DNA from: a virus
Direction: 5' to 3' (one strand)
DNA length: 21,810 nucleotides
IMG/VR virus record: IMGVR_UViG_3300031608_000056
Location: 1-21,810 of that record
Part shown: in pieces, positions 1-7,581 of the stretch
Position numbering within the stretch: the stretch's first letter is position 1
How the letters are laid out: every line of letters begins with the position of its first letter
Program-made: the position numbers and the translations under genes
Notes under the pieces: generated by a model
Seen by the model: the letters and a program-made list of their open reading frames with translations, nothing else
Told to the model about the DNA's origin: nothing
The model's database searches: none

Positions 1-525
1 ACCGAAGGTAAATTCCAAAAAGATGACCTTGTATATAACAAACGAACTAAGACCGTTGGTATTGTAAGATTAGGTGATGATAAGAGTGGTGAAGTAAAAA
101 CTGATGCTGATGGTAATGTAGATGTAGATGAATTGGAAAAATATAACCCAATCAAAAATAAACATCAACAAAACGCTAAAGTTGCACCATCTACTGAAAA
201 AGAGGTAAGTAAGCGTGGGTTATTCAATCCATTCAAAAACGAATCTATCACAGAATCATCAGATACATACTTCAAATCATTTGGAGCAGCTGCAGATGCT
301 GCGAGAGCAATGGCTGAGAAGCGTGGGTTCGAAATAACAGAACACGATTGGCAAACGCAAGTTGCAATGGGTGGGAAATATTCTCGTTCAAGACCATCGG
401 TAGGTAAAACTACTTCATTCACAGTAGGATTAACAAAGGGTGGTAAGTCGGCTAGAAAAGCACTTACATTTTCAGTATATGGAATGGATAGTGGTAATTT
501 CGAATTGACTGCATATATAAACTAA
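1..525 (+). CDS. Modular structural protein, 3' part only (5' end outside window)
   Basis: The reading frame is open from base 1, so the gene starts to the left; 174 codons are visible. Window codons 5-50 form a basic, beta-rich segment (V-Y-N-K-R-T-K-T-V-G-I-V) that resembles a KOW/SH3-like fold, which is inference. After a linker, codons 81-85 read E-S-I-T-E, matching the hydrophobic-x-Glu rule of T4-type prohead proteases. The remaining ~89 residues (86-174) are a compact module beginning S-S-D-T-Y-F-K-S-F-G and ending Y-E/F-E-L-x-A-Y-I-N style. I have the impression of similar C-terminal modules in marine T4-like phages but cannot name a function. A TTG at 133 could be read as a start, but coding sequence clearly continues upstream of it. 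It lies 10 bases before the next gene, probably in the same operon. Confidence 0.75.
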   Translation, partial: TEGKFQKDDLVYNKRTKTVGIVRLGDDKSGEVKTDADGNVDVDELEKYNPIKNKHQQNAKVAPSTEKEVSKRGLFNPFKNESITESSDTYFKSFGAAADAARAMAEKRGFEITEHDWQTQVAMGGKYSRSRPSVGKTTSFTVGLTKGGKSARKALTFSVYGMDSGNFELTAYIN

Positions 526-535
526 GGGTTGTATT

Positions 536-925
536 ATGGATAAGAATTGGGTATCAAACTATGTTAATGAATTATCATCATCGGATGATGAGGTGGTTTA
601 TATTGACTTTATGAATAAGGATATTGGGTTTAGAACTGATAGAAAATACTTCAAAGGTAAAAATGCATATAAAGATGCAATTAAATGGGCTAAGAAGAAC
701 TTTGAGAAATTTAATTTAGATATGATTCATTATGAAAGTAATAGAACTGAATCTACTAATGAGGGATTATCTTCATCAGAAAAGGCTGGGTACTACAAAT
801 TACTTCAGATGGCACTAAAAGCTATGCCAGGTTCTCCAAAGCAAAAAGAGATAATAAAGCAGATTAATATATTACGAATCAAGGATGGTAAGACGCCATT
901 AAAAGAAACCACCACTAAGAAGTAA
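536..925 (+). CDS. Small two-part protein, function unknown
   Basis: This 129-aa protein was not recognised. Residues 1-66 look like one small alpha/beta unit (V-V-Y-I-D-F strand, then a Lys-rich helix A-Y-K-D-A-I-K-W-A-K-K). Residues 72-76 read E-S-T-N-E, similar to the E-S-V-N-E spacers of the genes at 7582 and 9623, although Thr replaces the hydrophobic residue. What follows (77-129) is a short helical module (G-Y-Y-K-L-L-Q-M-A-L-K-A-M-P-G) with a Thr/Lys-rich tail. It starts 10 bases after the upstream gene, so the two are probably co-transcribed. No Shine-Dalgarno sequence is obvious. A possible late promoter (949-957) begins shortly after its stop, so this is likely the last gene of its unit. 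Confidence 0.7.
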   Translation: MDKNWVSNYVNELSSSDDEVVYIDFMNKDIGFRTDRKYFKGKNAYKDAIKWAKKNFEKFNLDMIHYESNRTESTNEGLSSSEKAGYYKLLQMALKAMPGSPKQKEIIKQINILRIKDGKTPLKETTTKK

Positions 926-948
926 TTGTATTTATTAAAAACATTTAC

Positions 949-957
949 ATATTTATT
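949..957 (+). promoter_or_regulatory. Candidate late promoter word (variant ATATTTATT)
   Basis: This is a one-base variant of the ATATTTATA word found before the transcription units of this window. It lies in the 63-base gap between genes and ends 31 bases before the ATG at 989. Confidence 0.45.
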
Positions 958-988
958 ATTATAAAGTAAACTTAAAAACAAAGACATT

Positions 989-1321
989 ATGAACACAATT
1001 TTTATTATTATCGGAATTTTAGCCGTATTAGCCATTACAATGGTAATCCTACAACGAGTAAGTGTAATCAAAGATACAGATGGTGATTTAATTCCAGATG
1101 TAGTCGAAGATGCTATTGAAGAAGTAACTGAAACTGCCGTAAAGGTTAAGACTGAAGTTAAACGTAGAGTTAAAAACGTAAAGAAAGAAATCACCGATGT
1201 TGGGAACGCTGTGAAGGAAGTTGGTAATCAAGCTGGTGATGTAGTTGATGCTGTAAAAGGTAAGACTCGTAGAGGTAGAAAGCCATCAAAATCACCAAAG
1301 CAAACTATAACTAAGAAGTAA
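989..1321 (+). CDS. Small membrane-anchored protein with charged amphipathic tail
   Basis: This 110-aa protein starts with one hydrophobic helix (residues 4-21, I-F-I-I-I-G-I-L-A-V-L-A-I), followed by D-T-D-G-D-L-I-P-D, which resembles a Ca-binding loop of the thrombospondin type 3 or dockerin kind. Residues 40-92 alternate Val with Lys/Glu and should form a long amphipathic or coiled helix. The C-terminus is very basic (T-R-R-G-R-K-P-S-K-S-P-K). No enzyme motif is seen. Its stop codon overlaps the next ATG by one base (TAATG), so the next gene is translationally coupled to it. It is the first gene of the unit that includes the terminase. Holin-like or head-membrane roles are possible, but nothing in the sequence decides. 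Confidence 0.75.
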   Translation: MNTIFIIIGILAVLAITMVILQRVSVIKDTDGDLIPDVVEDAIEEVTETAVKVKTEVKRRVKNVKKEITDVGNAVKEVGNQAGDVVDAVKGKTRRGRKPSKSPKQTITKK

Positions 1322-1917
1322 TGATTAAGCAAGTGTTTGGTAATTTAAAAAATGTACTAATAGTAGTATTGATTGTAATAATCGTATTATTAAGGTCGTG
1401 CGATGGTAACTCCATTGATTCTATTACCAAGCCTGCTAGAGTTATAACCAACACCATAGTGAAGTATGATACGATTGTAAAGGAAATTCCAACGTACATA
1501 CCAAAAATAGTTACTAGAGTAGTGAGAGATGTAGATACTATATTAATTACTCAAAAGATTGATACGACTGCTATATTAAAGGATTACTTTGCAACATACG
1601 TTTATTCTGATGTTCACAAAACCGATTCGTTAAATTTAGAAATTATAGATAGTATATCTCAAAACAAAATACTGTCTAGAAAAATAAAATACGATTTAAT
1701 CTACCCAACCGTAACTGTTACCGAAACTGAGTTCATTAATCAACGTGAATTCTATTGGGGATTTGGTATCGCTGGTAAAACCAGTCAACTTAACTATGTA
1801 GGTGCACAGATATTATATAAAAATAAGAAGAAGCAAGCATTTGGTTTAGGTATTGGTTTAGATGAACAATTAAAACCAATACTATCAGCTCAGTTTCTTT
1901 GGAAAATTGGCAAGTAG
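1321..1917 (+). CDS. Signal-anchored envelope protein with beta-rich C-terminus
   Basis: This 198-aa protein has a strong hydrophobic segment at residues 11-24 followed by R-S-C, so it is anchored in or exported through the inner membrane. The L-x-S-C pattern recalls a lipobox, but Arg at -2 makes lipidation doubtful. The middle (45-130) is a Val/Ile/Thr-rich segment with frequent charges. The end (about 143-198) shows alternating hydrophobic strands with Gly and aromatic residues (Y-W-G-F-G-I-A-G; F-G-L-G-I-G-L; L-S-A-Q-F-L-W-K-I), like paired outer-membrane strands. A spanin-like lysis role would fit an inner-membrane anchor with a periplasmic body, but that is inference. It overlaps the upstream gene by one base and ends one base before the terminase ATG. 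Confidence 0.75.
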   Translation: MIKQVFGNLKNVLIVVLIVIIVLLRSCDGNSIDSITKPARVITNTIVKYDTIVKEIPTYIPKIVTRVVRDVDTILITQKIDTTAILKDYFATYVYSDVHKTDSLNLEIIDSISQNKILSRKIKYDLIYPTVTVTETEFINQREFYWGFGIAGKTSQLNYVGAQILYKNKKKQAFGLGIGLDEQLKPILSAQFLWKIGK

Positions 1918-1918
1918 T

Positions 1919-3490
1919 ATGAGTAAATCCATAAAAGAACTTATTTCAGAAGAGTATGTAAAGTGCGCTTCAAATCCAATATACTTTTTCAGAAAGTATT
2001 GTTACATTCAACATCCAAAACGTGGGAAAATTCTATTTGACTTATTTGAGTTTCAAGAAGACCTTATGGATGATATTGATGAACATCAATTCAATGTAAT
2101 TCTTAAATCACGTCAATTAGGTATATCAACATTATCAGCAGGGTACTCTTTGTGGATGATGTTATTTCATGCTGATAAGAATATATTAGTAATCGCAACA
2201 AAGCAGGAAGTAGCAAAGAACTTAGTAACTAAGGTTCGATATATGCACGAAAACCTTCCATCTTGGTTAAGGGGTGATACTATAGAGGATAACAAATTAT
2301 CATTAAGATTAGGAAACGGTTCACAGATTAAAGCAACATCCGCTAGTGGTGATGCTGGTCGTTCTGAGGCACTATCAATGTTAATCATTGATGAGGCTGC
2401 ATTTATTAAAAATGTAGATGAGATATGGGCATCAGCCCAATCAACACTTTCGACTGGTGGGAAAGCAATTGTATTATCAACTCCAAATGGTGTTGGTAAT
2501 TTCTTTCATAAGACTTGGCAAAAGGGTGAGCAGGGTGATGGTTGGAATCCAACTAAATTACATTGGACTGTACATCCTGAGCGTGATGAAGCGTGGAGAG
2601 ATAAGCAAACGCAATTATTAGGTGAGAAGATGGCAGCACAGGAATGTGATTGTGATTTCATTTCATCTGGTTATACTGTTGTTGATGGTGAACTCTTACA
2701 ATGGTATGAAGAAACGTATGTACAAGACCCGGTTGAAAAGCGTGGGTTTGATGGGAACTATTGGTTATGGCAACAGCCAAATTATAGTAGAGATTATGTA
2801 GTAGTAGCCGATGTCGCTAGGGGTGATGGAAAAGATTACTCAGCATTTCACGTTATTGATATAGAATCATTAGAGCAAGTAGCAGAATATAAAGGTAAGA
2901 TAGATACCAAAGATTACGGTAGAATGTTAGTTAATGTAGCAACCGAATGGAATGATGCATTATTAGTAATTGAAAACGCAAACATTGGGTGGGCTGTAAT
3001 TCAGGAAGCTATCGATAGGAACTACACAAATCTATACTATTCATATAAGGATGTGGGTTATGTAGATAACGATATTCATTTGAATAAGGGATTTGATTTA
3101 AAGGATAAATCTCAGATGGTTCCTGGATTCTCAATGACAAGTAGAACTCGTCCATTGGTTATATCTAAACTAGATACTTATATGAGAGAACGAACTCCCA
3201 TCATTCGCTCTAAGCGATTAATTGATGAGTTGTTTGTATTTATTTGGAATGGTAGTAGAGCAGAAGCCCAACAGGGATACAATGATGATTTAACTATATC
3301 ATTCTCAACGGCACTGTGGGTAAGGGATACCGCATTAAAATTAAGACAACAAGGGATAGAATTAAATAGAAAGGCTTTATCATTAACCTCAAAGAGTACT
3401 GGGGTTTTTAAAACAACATCAACTCAAGCGAAGAATGCTTGGAAGCATAACACTGGAAAAGGTGATGAAGATATGAGTTGGTTATTATAA
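1919..3490 (+). CDS. Terminase large subunit, gp17-like DNA-packaging motor
   Basis: This is the ATPase/nuclease that pumps phage DNA into the prohead and cuts concatemers. Seen in the 523 aa: a P-loop-like K-S-R-Q-L-G-I-S-T (63-71), Walker B L-I-I-D-E (155-159, D158/E159), coupling motif L-S-T-P-N-G (186-191), then an RNase H-like nuclease with D298 and D306 (A-D-V-A-R-G-D-G-K-D-Y-S), E352 (V-I-E-N) and D456/D457 (Y-N-D-D-L-T). These match T4 gp17 D401, D409, E458 and D542. The classic P-loop Lys is Ile here, while a Lys stands at the start of the loop, as in lambda terminase. The ATG at 1919, one base after the previous stop, is preferred; a TTG at 1907 would overlap the upstream gene. It lacks part of the N-terminal region of T4 gp17 (610 aa). 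Confidence 0.96.
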   Translation: MSKSIKELISEEYVKCASNPIYFFRKYCYIQHPKRGKILFDLFEFQEDLMDDIDEHQFNVILKSRQLGISTLSAGYSLWMMLFHADKNILVIATKQEVAKNLVTKVRYMHENLPSWLRGDTIEDNKLSLRLGNGSQIKATSASGDAGRSEALSMLIIDEAAFIKNVDEIWASAQSTLSTGGKAIVLSTPNGVGNFFHKTWQKGEQGDGWNPTKLHWTVHPERDEAWRDKQTQLLGEKMAAQECDCDFISSGYTVVDGELLQWYEETYVQDPVEKRGFDGNYWLWQQPNYSRDYVVVADVARGDGKDYSAFHVIDIESLEQVAEYKGKIDTKDYGRMLVNVATEWNDALLVIENANIGWAVIQEAIDRNYTNLYYSYKDVGYVDNDIHLNKGFDLKDKSQMVPGFSMTSRTRPLVISKLDTYMRERTPIIRSKRLIDELFVFIWNGSRAEAQQGYNDDLTISFSTALWVRDTALKLRQQGIELNRKALSLTSKSTGVFKTTSTQAKNAWKHNTGKGDEDMSWLL

Positions 3491-3517
3491 AATTAGGATA
3501 TATAAAATATTTTTCGT

Positions 3518-3526
3518 ATATTTATA
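3518..3526 (+). promoter_or_regulatory. Candidate late promoter word ATATTTATA
   Basis: This exact copy lies in the 65-base gap before the portal gene and ends 29 bases before its ATG. The upstream bases 3501-3510 can pair with it (one bulge), making an AU-only hairpin, which may be chance in such AT-rich DNA. Confidence 0.6.
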
Positions 3527-3555
3527 AATTATAAGAAGTATATACACAAACAATT

Positions 3556-5433
3556 ATGGCAGATAACTCATTATACAGTAGATTAAGGAAATTATTCTCA
3601 ACTCAAGTCGTTGTACGACGTGTTGGTAAGAATAAAATAAAAGTAGTGGATTCATCGAAACTACAAAGCGCCGGTGCTGGTGGTAGTTCGAAAGGGTACG
3701 ATAAGTACGGTAGATTACATGGTTCTAATTCTAGAAAGAATTGGCAAACGTATAACGAACGATTCGCATATCATGCAAATAAATTAGAATTGTATTCTGA
3801 TTATGAAGCAATGGATAAAGATTCTATTATCTCATCGATATTGGATATATATTCAGATGAATCAACTCTTAAAAATGATATGGGTGATGTTCTTAGAATT
3901 AAATCATCAGATGAGAAGTTAAAGAAAACATTACACAATTTATTTTACGATGTATTGAATATTGAATTCAATTTATGGTCGTGGGTTCGTGGTATGGATA
4001 AGTATGGTGATTATTATTTGTATTTAGATATAGATGATGAATTGGGTGTAGTAAACGCACAACCACTATCGGTATATGAAACTCGTAGAGAAGAGGGATA
4101 TGATTTAGATAACCCATATTCAGTACGATTCGAAGTAGATGAGCAAAACACAACTAGAGGCGCTCATCAAACCGATTCTAAATTCTTAGAATCATTTCAA
4201 GTAGCACATTTCAGATTATTAACTGATACAAACTTTCTACCTTACGGTCGTTCGTTATTAGAAGGTGCAAGAAAGACTTGGAAGCAATTAGTTCTTATGG
4301 AAGATGCGATGATGATTCACAGAATTATGAGAGCACCTGAAAAGAGAATATTCAAAATTGATATTGGTAACATCCCACCTGCTGAGGTAGATACTTATAT
4401 GGCAAACATCATTGAACAAATGAAGAAAGTTCCATATATAGATGAAGAGACTGGTGAGTACAACTTAAAATTCAATATGCAGAATATGCTAGAGGATTAT
4501 TACTTACCTGTAAGAGGTGGGCAAAGTGGTACTGAGATTGACTCTCTTAGTGGTATGGAATTCGGTGGTATTGATGATATCGAATATTTAAAGAATAGAA
4601 TGTTAGCAGCACTTAAAGTTCCAAAGGCATTTATTGGATACGATGAGGGTGTAGATGGAAAGGCTACGTTAGCACAACAAGATATCAGATTCGCTCGTTC
4701 AGTAGAGAGAATTCAAAAGATTGTATTATCAGAATTAACTAAGATTGCAATAGTTCACTTATACTCACAGGGTTATGAAGATGCAGAGTTAGTAAACTTT
4801 GAATTGGAGTTAACAACTCCATCTATTATATATGAGCAAGAGAAAGCAAACTTATGGAGTGAGAAAGCTTCATTGGTAAGGGATTTAAAAGACCTTAAAA
4901 TGGTATCACAAGAATGGATGTATAAAAACATTTTCAATATGAGTGATGATGAGTGGAAGGCTGAGCAGATGAAGGTTATTAATGACCTTAAATTAGGATT
5001 CAGACAAGAACAGATTGAGAGTGAGGGTAATGACCCGATTAAGACTGGTGAATCATTCGGAACTCCACATGACCTTGCTACTGTAAGCCAATCATCAGAT
5101 GGGGAAGCTTCTCAACCACAAATTGAATCTGAAACACCAGAGGGTGGTTATGAAGGTGCTGGTAGACCTAAAGAGGGTAATACTTATGGGAAGGATAAAT
5201 CCCCATTTGGTAGAGACCCACTTGGTAACAAAAGTATTAGTATAAAAGCAGAAAGTTCAAATGGTTATAACGCAAATGAGGTAGTAAATGCAAAGGCTAC
5301 TAAATCAATGTTAAATCAGATGAGAATGAAAGTAAAATCAAATAAAATAATCACAGAATCTTTAAAAATTGATGATGGTATTATAGAATCTCCATTATTA
5401 GATGAGAAAAACATAATGGATTCTGATAATTAA
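3556..5433 (+). CDS. Portal vertex protein, gp20-like
   Basis: The portal is the dodecameric ring at one capsid vertex through which DNA enters and to which the tail joins; it also nucleates prohead assembly. Family signatures visible in the 625 aa are R-I-M-R-A-P-E-K-R-I-F-K-I-D-I-G (256-271), Y-Y-L-P-V-R-G-G-Q-S-G-T-E-I-D-S-L (315-331) and K-V-P-K-A-F-I-G-Y-D-E-G (354-365). T4 gp20 has 524 residues; the extra length is mainly a Gly/Ser/Asn-rich tail from about residue 490 (G-A-G-R-P-K-E-G-N-T-Y-G-K-D) that ends with I-I-T-E, a possible prohead-protease site. The start has no clear Shine-Dalgarno sequence. It is flanked by its own promoter word and by another 2 bases after its stop, so it may form its own unit. 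Confidence 0.95.
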   Translation: MADNSLYSRLRKLFSTQVVVRRVGKNKIKVVDSSKLQSAGAGGSSKGYDKYGRLHGSNSRKNWQTYNERFAYHANKLELYSDYEAMDKDSIISSILDIYSDESTLKNDMGDVLRIKSSDEKLKKTLHNLFYDVLNIEFNLWSWVRGMDKYGDYYLYLDIDDELGVVNAQPLSVYETRREEGYDLDNPYSVRFEVDEQNTTRGAHQTDSKFLESFQVAHFRLLTDTNFLPYGRSLLEGARKTWKQLVLMEDAMMIHRIMRAPEKRIFKIDIGNIPPAEVDTYMANIIEQMKKVPYIDEETGEYNLKFNMQNMLEDYYLPVRGGQSGTEIDSLSGMEFGGIDDIEYLKNRMLAALKVPKAFIGYDEGVDGKATLAQQDIRFARSVERIQKIVLSELTKIAIVHLYSQGYEDAELVNFELELTTPSIIYEQEKANLWSEKASLVRDLKDLKMVSQEWMYKNIFNMSDDEWKAEQMKVINDLKLGFRQEQIESEGNDPIKTGESFGTPHDLATVSQSSDGEASQPQIESETPEGGYEGAGRPKEGNTYGKDKSPFGRDPLGNKSISIKAESSNGYNANEVVNAKATKSMLNQMRMKVKSNKIITESLKIDDGIIESPLLDEKNIMDSDN

Positions 5434-5434
5434 G

Positions 5435-5443
5435 ATATTTATA
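5435..5443 (+). promoter_or_regulatory. Candidate late promoter word ATATTTATA
   Basis: This exact copy lies just after the portal stop codon and ends 41 bases before the ATG at 5485. It would drive the six-gene head-assembly operon 5485-10210. Confidence 0.6.
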
Positions 5444-5484
5444 GTTAAACGTATATTAGACTCTACCGAAAATAGAAGGCACTC

Positions 5485-6330
5485 ATGAAGAAAATGAAAC
5501 ATAGTAAGTATAAAAATACAGGTATTCTATTTGAATTACTTGTAAGACAGATTGCAAATGATACGTTAAATAACAGAGATTCTAAGGCGACTTCTATTAT
5601 TAGAACGCATTTTAGTAAAAATACGGATTTAGCAAAAGAATTGAGATTATATCAATCGGCTATCAAAGAAACCTTTACAACCGAGTATAAGGCTAGTGAA
5701 TTTCTTAATATTATTATTAAAGAGCGAGTTAAACTAACCTCAGCTGTATTGAATAAGCAAAAATACAATTTAATTAAAGATATTAAGAGTGCATTTGTAC
5801 TTGAGGACTTCTTTAACTATAGAGTTAGTAACTATAAAGAGAACGCATCCATCTATAAGTTGTTTGAATACGCTAATTCAGATAATCCAAAGGAATATGT
5901 TGAATGTAAATCAACTTTGATGGAACATTTGACTGGGAAATCGGTTGATGAATCATCAGTAGTAACTTCTATAAACGAAGATTACGCAAAACAACCTAAA
6001 GAAATTAGATTACTTGCATGGAAAATGTTAGTTGATAGTTTTAACAACAAATATACACATTTATCGGATAAACAACAATCTATTTTAAAGGAATATATCA
6101 ATTCTATTGATAATTCTGTGAAATTAAAGAATTTCGTTATAAAAGAATGTACTTTATTAACGAAAGGTATAAAGGCTGTGAATATAACGGATAAAGTTAC
6201 TAATATTAAGATAAATGAAGTTGTACGATTAATTACTAAGGTAAAGACATCAAAAACTATAACTGAATCTCAAATCTTATCATTATTACGTTATAATGAA
6301 TTGTATGACGAATTAAAAAGGACATTTTAA
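5485..6330 (+). CDS. Conserved head-region protein between portal and protease, function unknown
   Basis: This 281-aa protein is mainly helical and Lys-rich, with no membrane segment and no catalytic motif. It opens M-K-K-M-K-H-S-K-Y-K-N-T-G-I-L-F-E-L-L-V-R-Q, which looks like a conserved block. I associate such proteins with the gp20-gp21 interval of marine T4-like phages, from memory only. In T4 this interval holds the prohead core genes 67 and 68, so a core or scaffold-associated role is a reasonable inference from position. The start at 5485 has an AAGG eight bases upstream; a second ATG at 5494 is possible. It shares one base with the next gene (TAATG), indicating translational coupling. 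Confidence 0.85.
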   Translation: MKKMKHSKYKNTGILFELLVRQIANDTLNNRDSKATSIIRTHFSKNTDLAKELRLYQSAIKETFTTEYKASEFLNIIIKERVKLTSAVLNKQKYNLIKDIKSAFVLEDFFNYRVSNYKENASIYKLFEYANSDNPKEYVECKSTLMEHLTGKSVDESSVVTSINEDYAKQPKEIRLLAWKMLVDSFNNKYTHLSDKQQSILKEYINSIDNSVKLKNFVIKECTLLTKGIKAVNITDKVTNIKINEVVRLITKVKTSKTITESQILSLLRYNELYDELKRTF

Positions 6331-6818
6331 TGAAAAGTTTACTAAAAGAAATGAACGATAAGTTCGATGAGATAGAAGAAGCTAATGTTACTGCTAACAT
6401 TGATGGTGGTGCTGGGGCTATTAAATCACCAAACGTATTTGCTAAAGATACCGATGAGGATGAGTTAGATACAGACCACGTTGAGGTTTTGGGGTATAAG
6501 AAATCTAAAAAATCTAAAAAGAACATTAAAACAATGGAATCTTTAGAGGATAAGTTAGAAGCTAAGATAAATGAGATATCTTATAAGGAGTATAAGAAGG
6601 ACGATAGTAGAAAGGATTACCAGAAGGTAAATGATTCTATTAAAAAGATTAACCGTATGATGTTCGAAATGGAACGTATAGTTAATCAGAATACTAAGTT
6701 AAAGACTGAAGCTGGAGTACATACTGGTCAGTATTGGAAATCAACTCAACAGCGATTTGGTAAAATCTCTGAAAGGTTGTTAAAAGTAGCACATAAACTA
6801 AAAGAGTTGAGCTCATGA
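6330..6818 (+). CDS. Small helical head-region protein, candidate prohead core component
   Basis: This 162-aa protein was not recognised. It begins M-K-S-L-L-K-E, a short leader ending L-x-E like those of the other head proteins here. A Gly/Ala-rich stretch (N-I-D-G-G-A-G-A-I-K-S-P-N-V-F-A) is followed by an acidic patch (D-E-D-E-L-D-T-D) and a Lys/Ser run (K-K-S-K-K-S-K-K-N). Residues 72-162 are a charged, probably coiled-coil region. The charge pattern and position between portal and protease suggest a core protein analogous to T4 gp67 or gp68, but no sequence match is claimed. It overlaps both neighbours: one base with the gene before, and ATGA four bases with the gene after. Confidence 0.8.
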   Translation: MKSLLKEMNDKFDEIEEANVTANIDGGAGAIKSPNVFAKDTDEDELDTDHVEVLGYKKSKKSKKNIKTMESLEDKLEAKINEISYKEYKKDDSRKDYQKVNDSIKKINRMMFEMERIVNQNTKLKTEAGVHTGQYWKSTQQRFGKISERLLKVAHKLKELSS

Positions 6819-6952
6819 TTCCAAAAAAGAAAAAAATCATTAAAGAAGCACTTTCAAATAAGGATTTGGAAGATATCAGACTACTTATTAGATATGAGGT
6901 TGCGCAAATTATGTTTGATTTATATAAGAAACGAAAAGTGTGGGATAAATAA
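6815..6952 (+). CDS. 45-aa basic protein between head-core gene and protease
   Basis: A short reading frame of 45 codons fills the only gap in this operon exactly. Its ATG overlaps the upstream stop (ATGA at 6815-6818) and its TAA shares one base with the protease ATG at 6952. The protein starts M-I-P-K-K-K-K-I-I-K-E-A-L and ends L-Y-K-K-R-K-V-W-D-K; the middle (L-E-D-I-R-L-L-I-R-Y-E-V-A-Q-I-M-F) is a likely amphipathic helix. Perfect overlap on both sides is strong evidence for translation, since nothing else would be encoded in these bases. The function is unknown; it sits where T4 has its small core gene 68. Confidence 0.8.
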   Translation: MIPKKKKIIKEALSNKDLEDIRLLIRYEVAQIMFDLYKKRKVWDK

Positions 6953-7566
6953 TGAGTAAACTATTAGTAGATATAATACCGTTTAGTATAACGCCGAATC
7001 AACTTAACGAATCCATGTCAAAGAACAATGGTCGTTTAATAGTTGAAGGTGTATTACAACGTTCTGAAGCAGAAAACCAAAACGGAAGAATCTATCCAAC
7101 TGAAATTCTCAAACGAGAAGTAAAGAAGTATATGGGTAGAGAAGTAAAAGAAAATAGAGCATTCGGTGAGTTAGACCATCCAGATGCATCTGTAATAGAA
7201 TTAAAAAATACATCTCATATCATACGTGATATATGGTGGGAAGGTAATGATGTAATTGGAAAGGTAGAGATACTAAAAACTCCATCAGGAAATATCCTTA
7301 AAGAACTGTTAGAAGCAGGATGTACGGTTGGTATATCATCTAGGGGATTAGGTTCAGTTAAAGAATCATCTGATAATGGAACGGTTACAGTTGATGCTGA
7401 TTTTGATTTAATCTGTTGGGATTTCGTATCGAACCCATCAACACATGGTGCATTTATGAGACCTGTTAATGAATCCGTAAAAAGGGGTTCTACAAAATCA
7501 TATAAAAAAATTAATACATTAGTACGTGACATCATCTGTGAAATTGATGGTGTTTGTACAATATAA
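6952..7566 (+). CDS. Prohead maturation protease, gp21-like
   Basis: This is the serine protease that enters the prohead with the scaffold and trims capsid, scaffold and internal proteins during maturation. The 204 aa are close to T4 gp21 (212 aa). Visible are the opening block G-R-L-I-V-E-G-V-L-Q-R-S-E-A-E-N-Q-N-G-R (27-46), the His of E-L-D-H-P-D (H76), the Ser of V-G-I-S-S-R-G-L-G-S (S129 or S130) and D157 in C-W-D-F-V-S-N-P-S; the family uses a His/Ser/Asp-type site, though I cannot fix the third residue. The C-terminal region contains P-V-N-E-S (171-175), which fits the hydrophobic-x-Glu cleavage rule, so self-processing near residue 174 is likely. It lies directly upstream of the presumed substrates at 7582 and 9623. 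Confidence 0.95.
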   Translation: MSKLLVDIIPFSITPNQLNESMSKNNGRLIVEGVLQRSEAENQNGRIYPTEILKREVKKYMGREVKENRAFGELDHPDASVIELKNTSHIIRDIWWEGNDVIGKVEILKTPSGNILKELLEAGCTVGISSRGLGSVKESSDNGTVTVDADFDLICWDFVSNPSTHGAFMRPVNESVKRGSTKSYKKINTLVRDIICEIDGVCTI

Positions 7567-7581
7567 AACTTAGGTAATACA

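Noticed and set aside
133-525. TTG at 133 as the true start of the first gene
   Set aside because: The coding frame is open to base 1 with protein-like composition and a continuous domain across the TTG.
1064-1105. Ca-binding protein or dockerin from D-T-D-G-D-L-I-P-D
   Set aside because: Only one short loop is present; a real dockerin or thrombospondin type 3 array needs repeated loops.
1907-1918. TTG start for the terminase
   Set aside because: It would overlap the upstream gene by 11 bases and add four unremarkable residues; the ATG at 1919 fits better.
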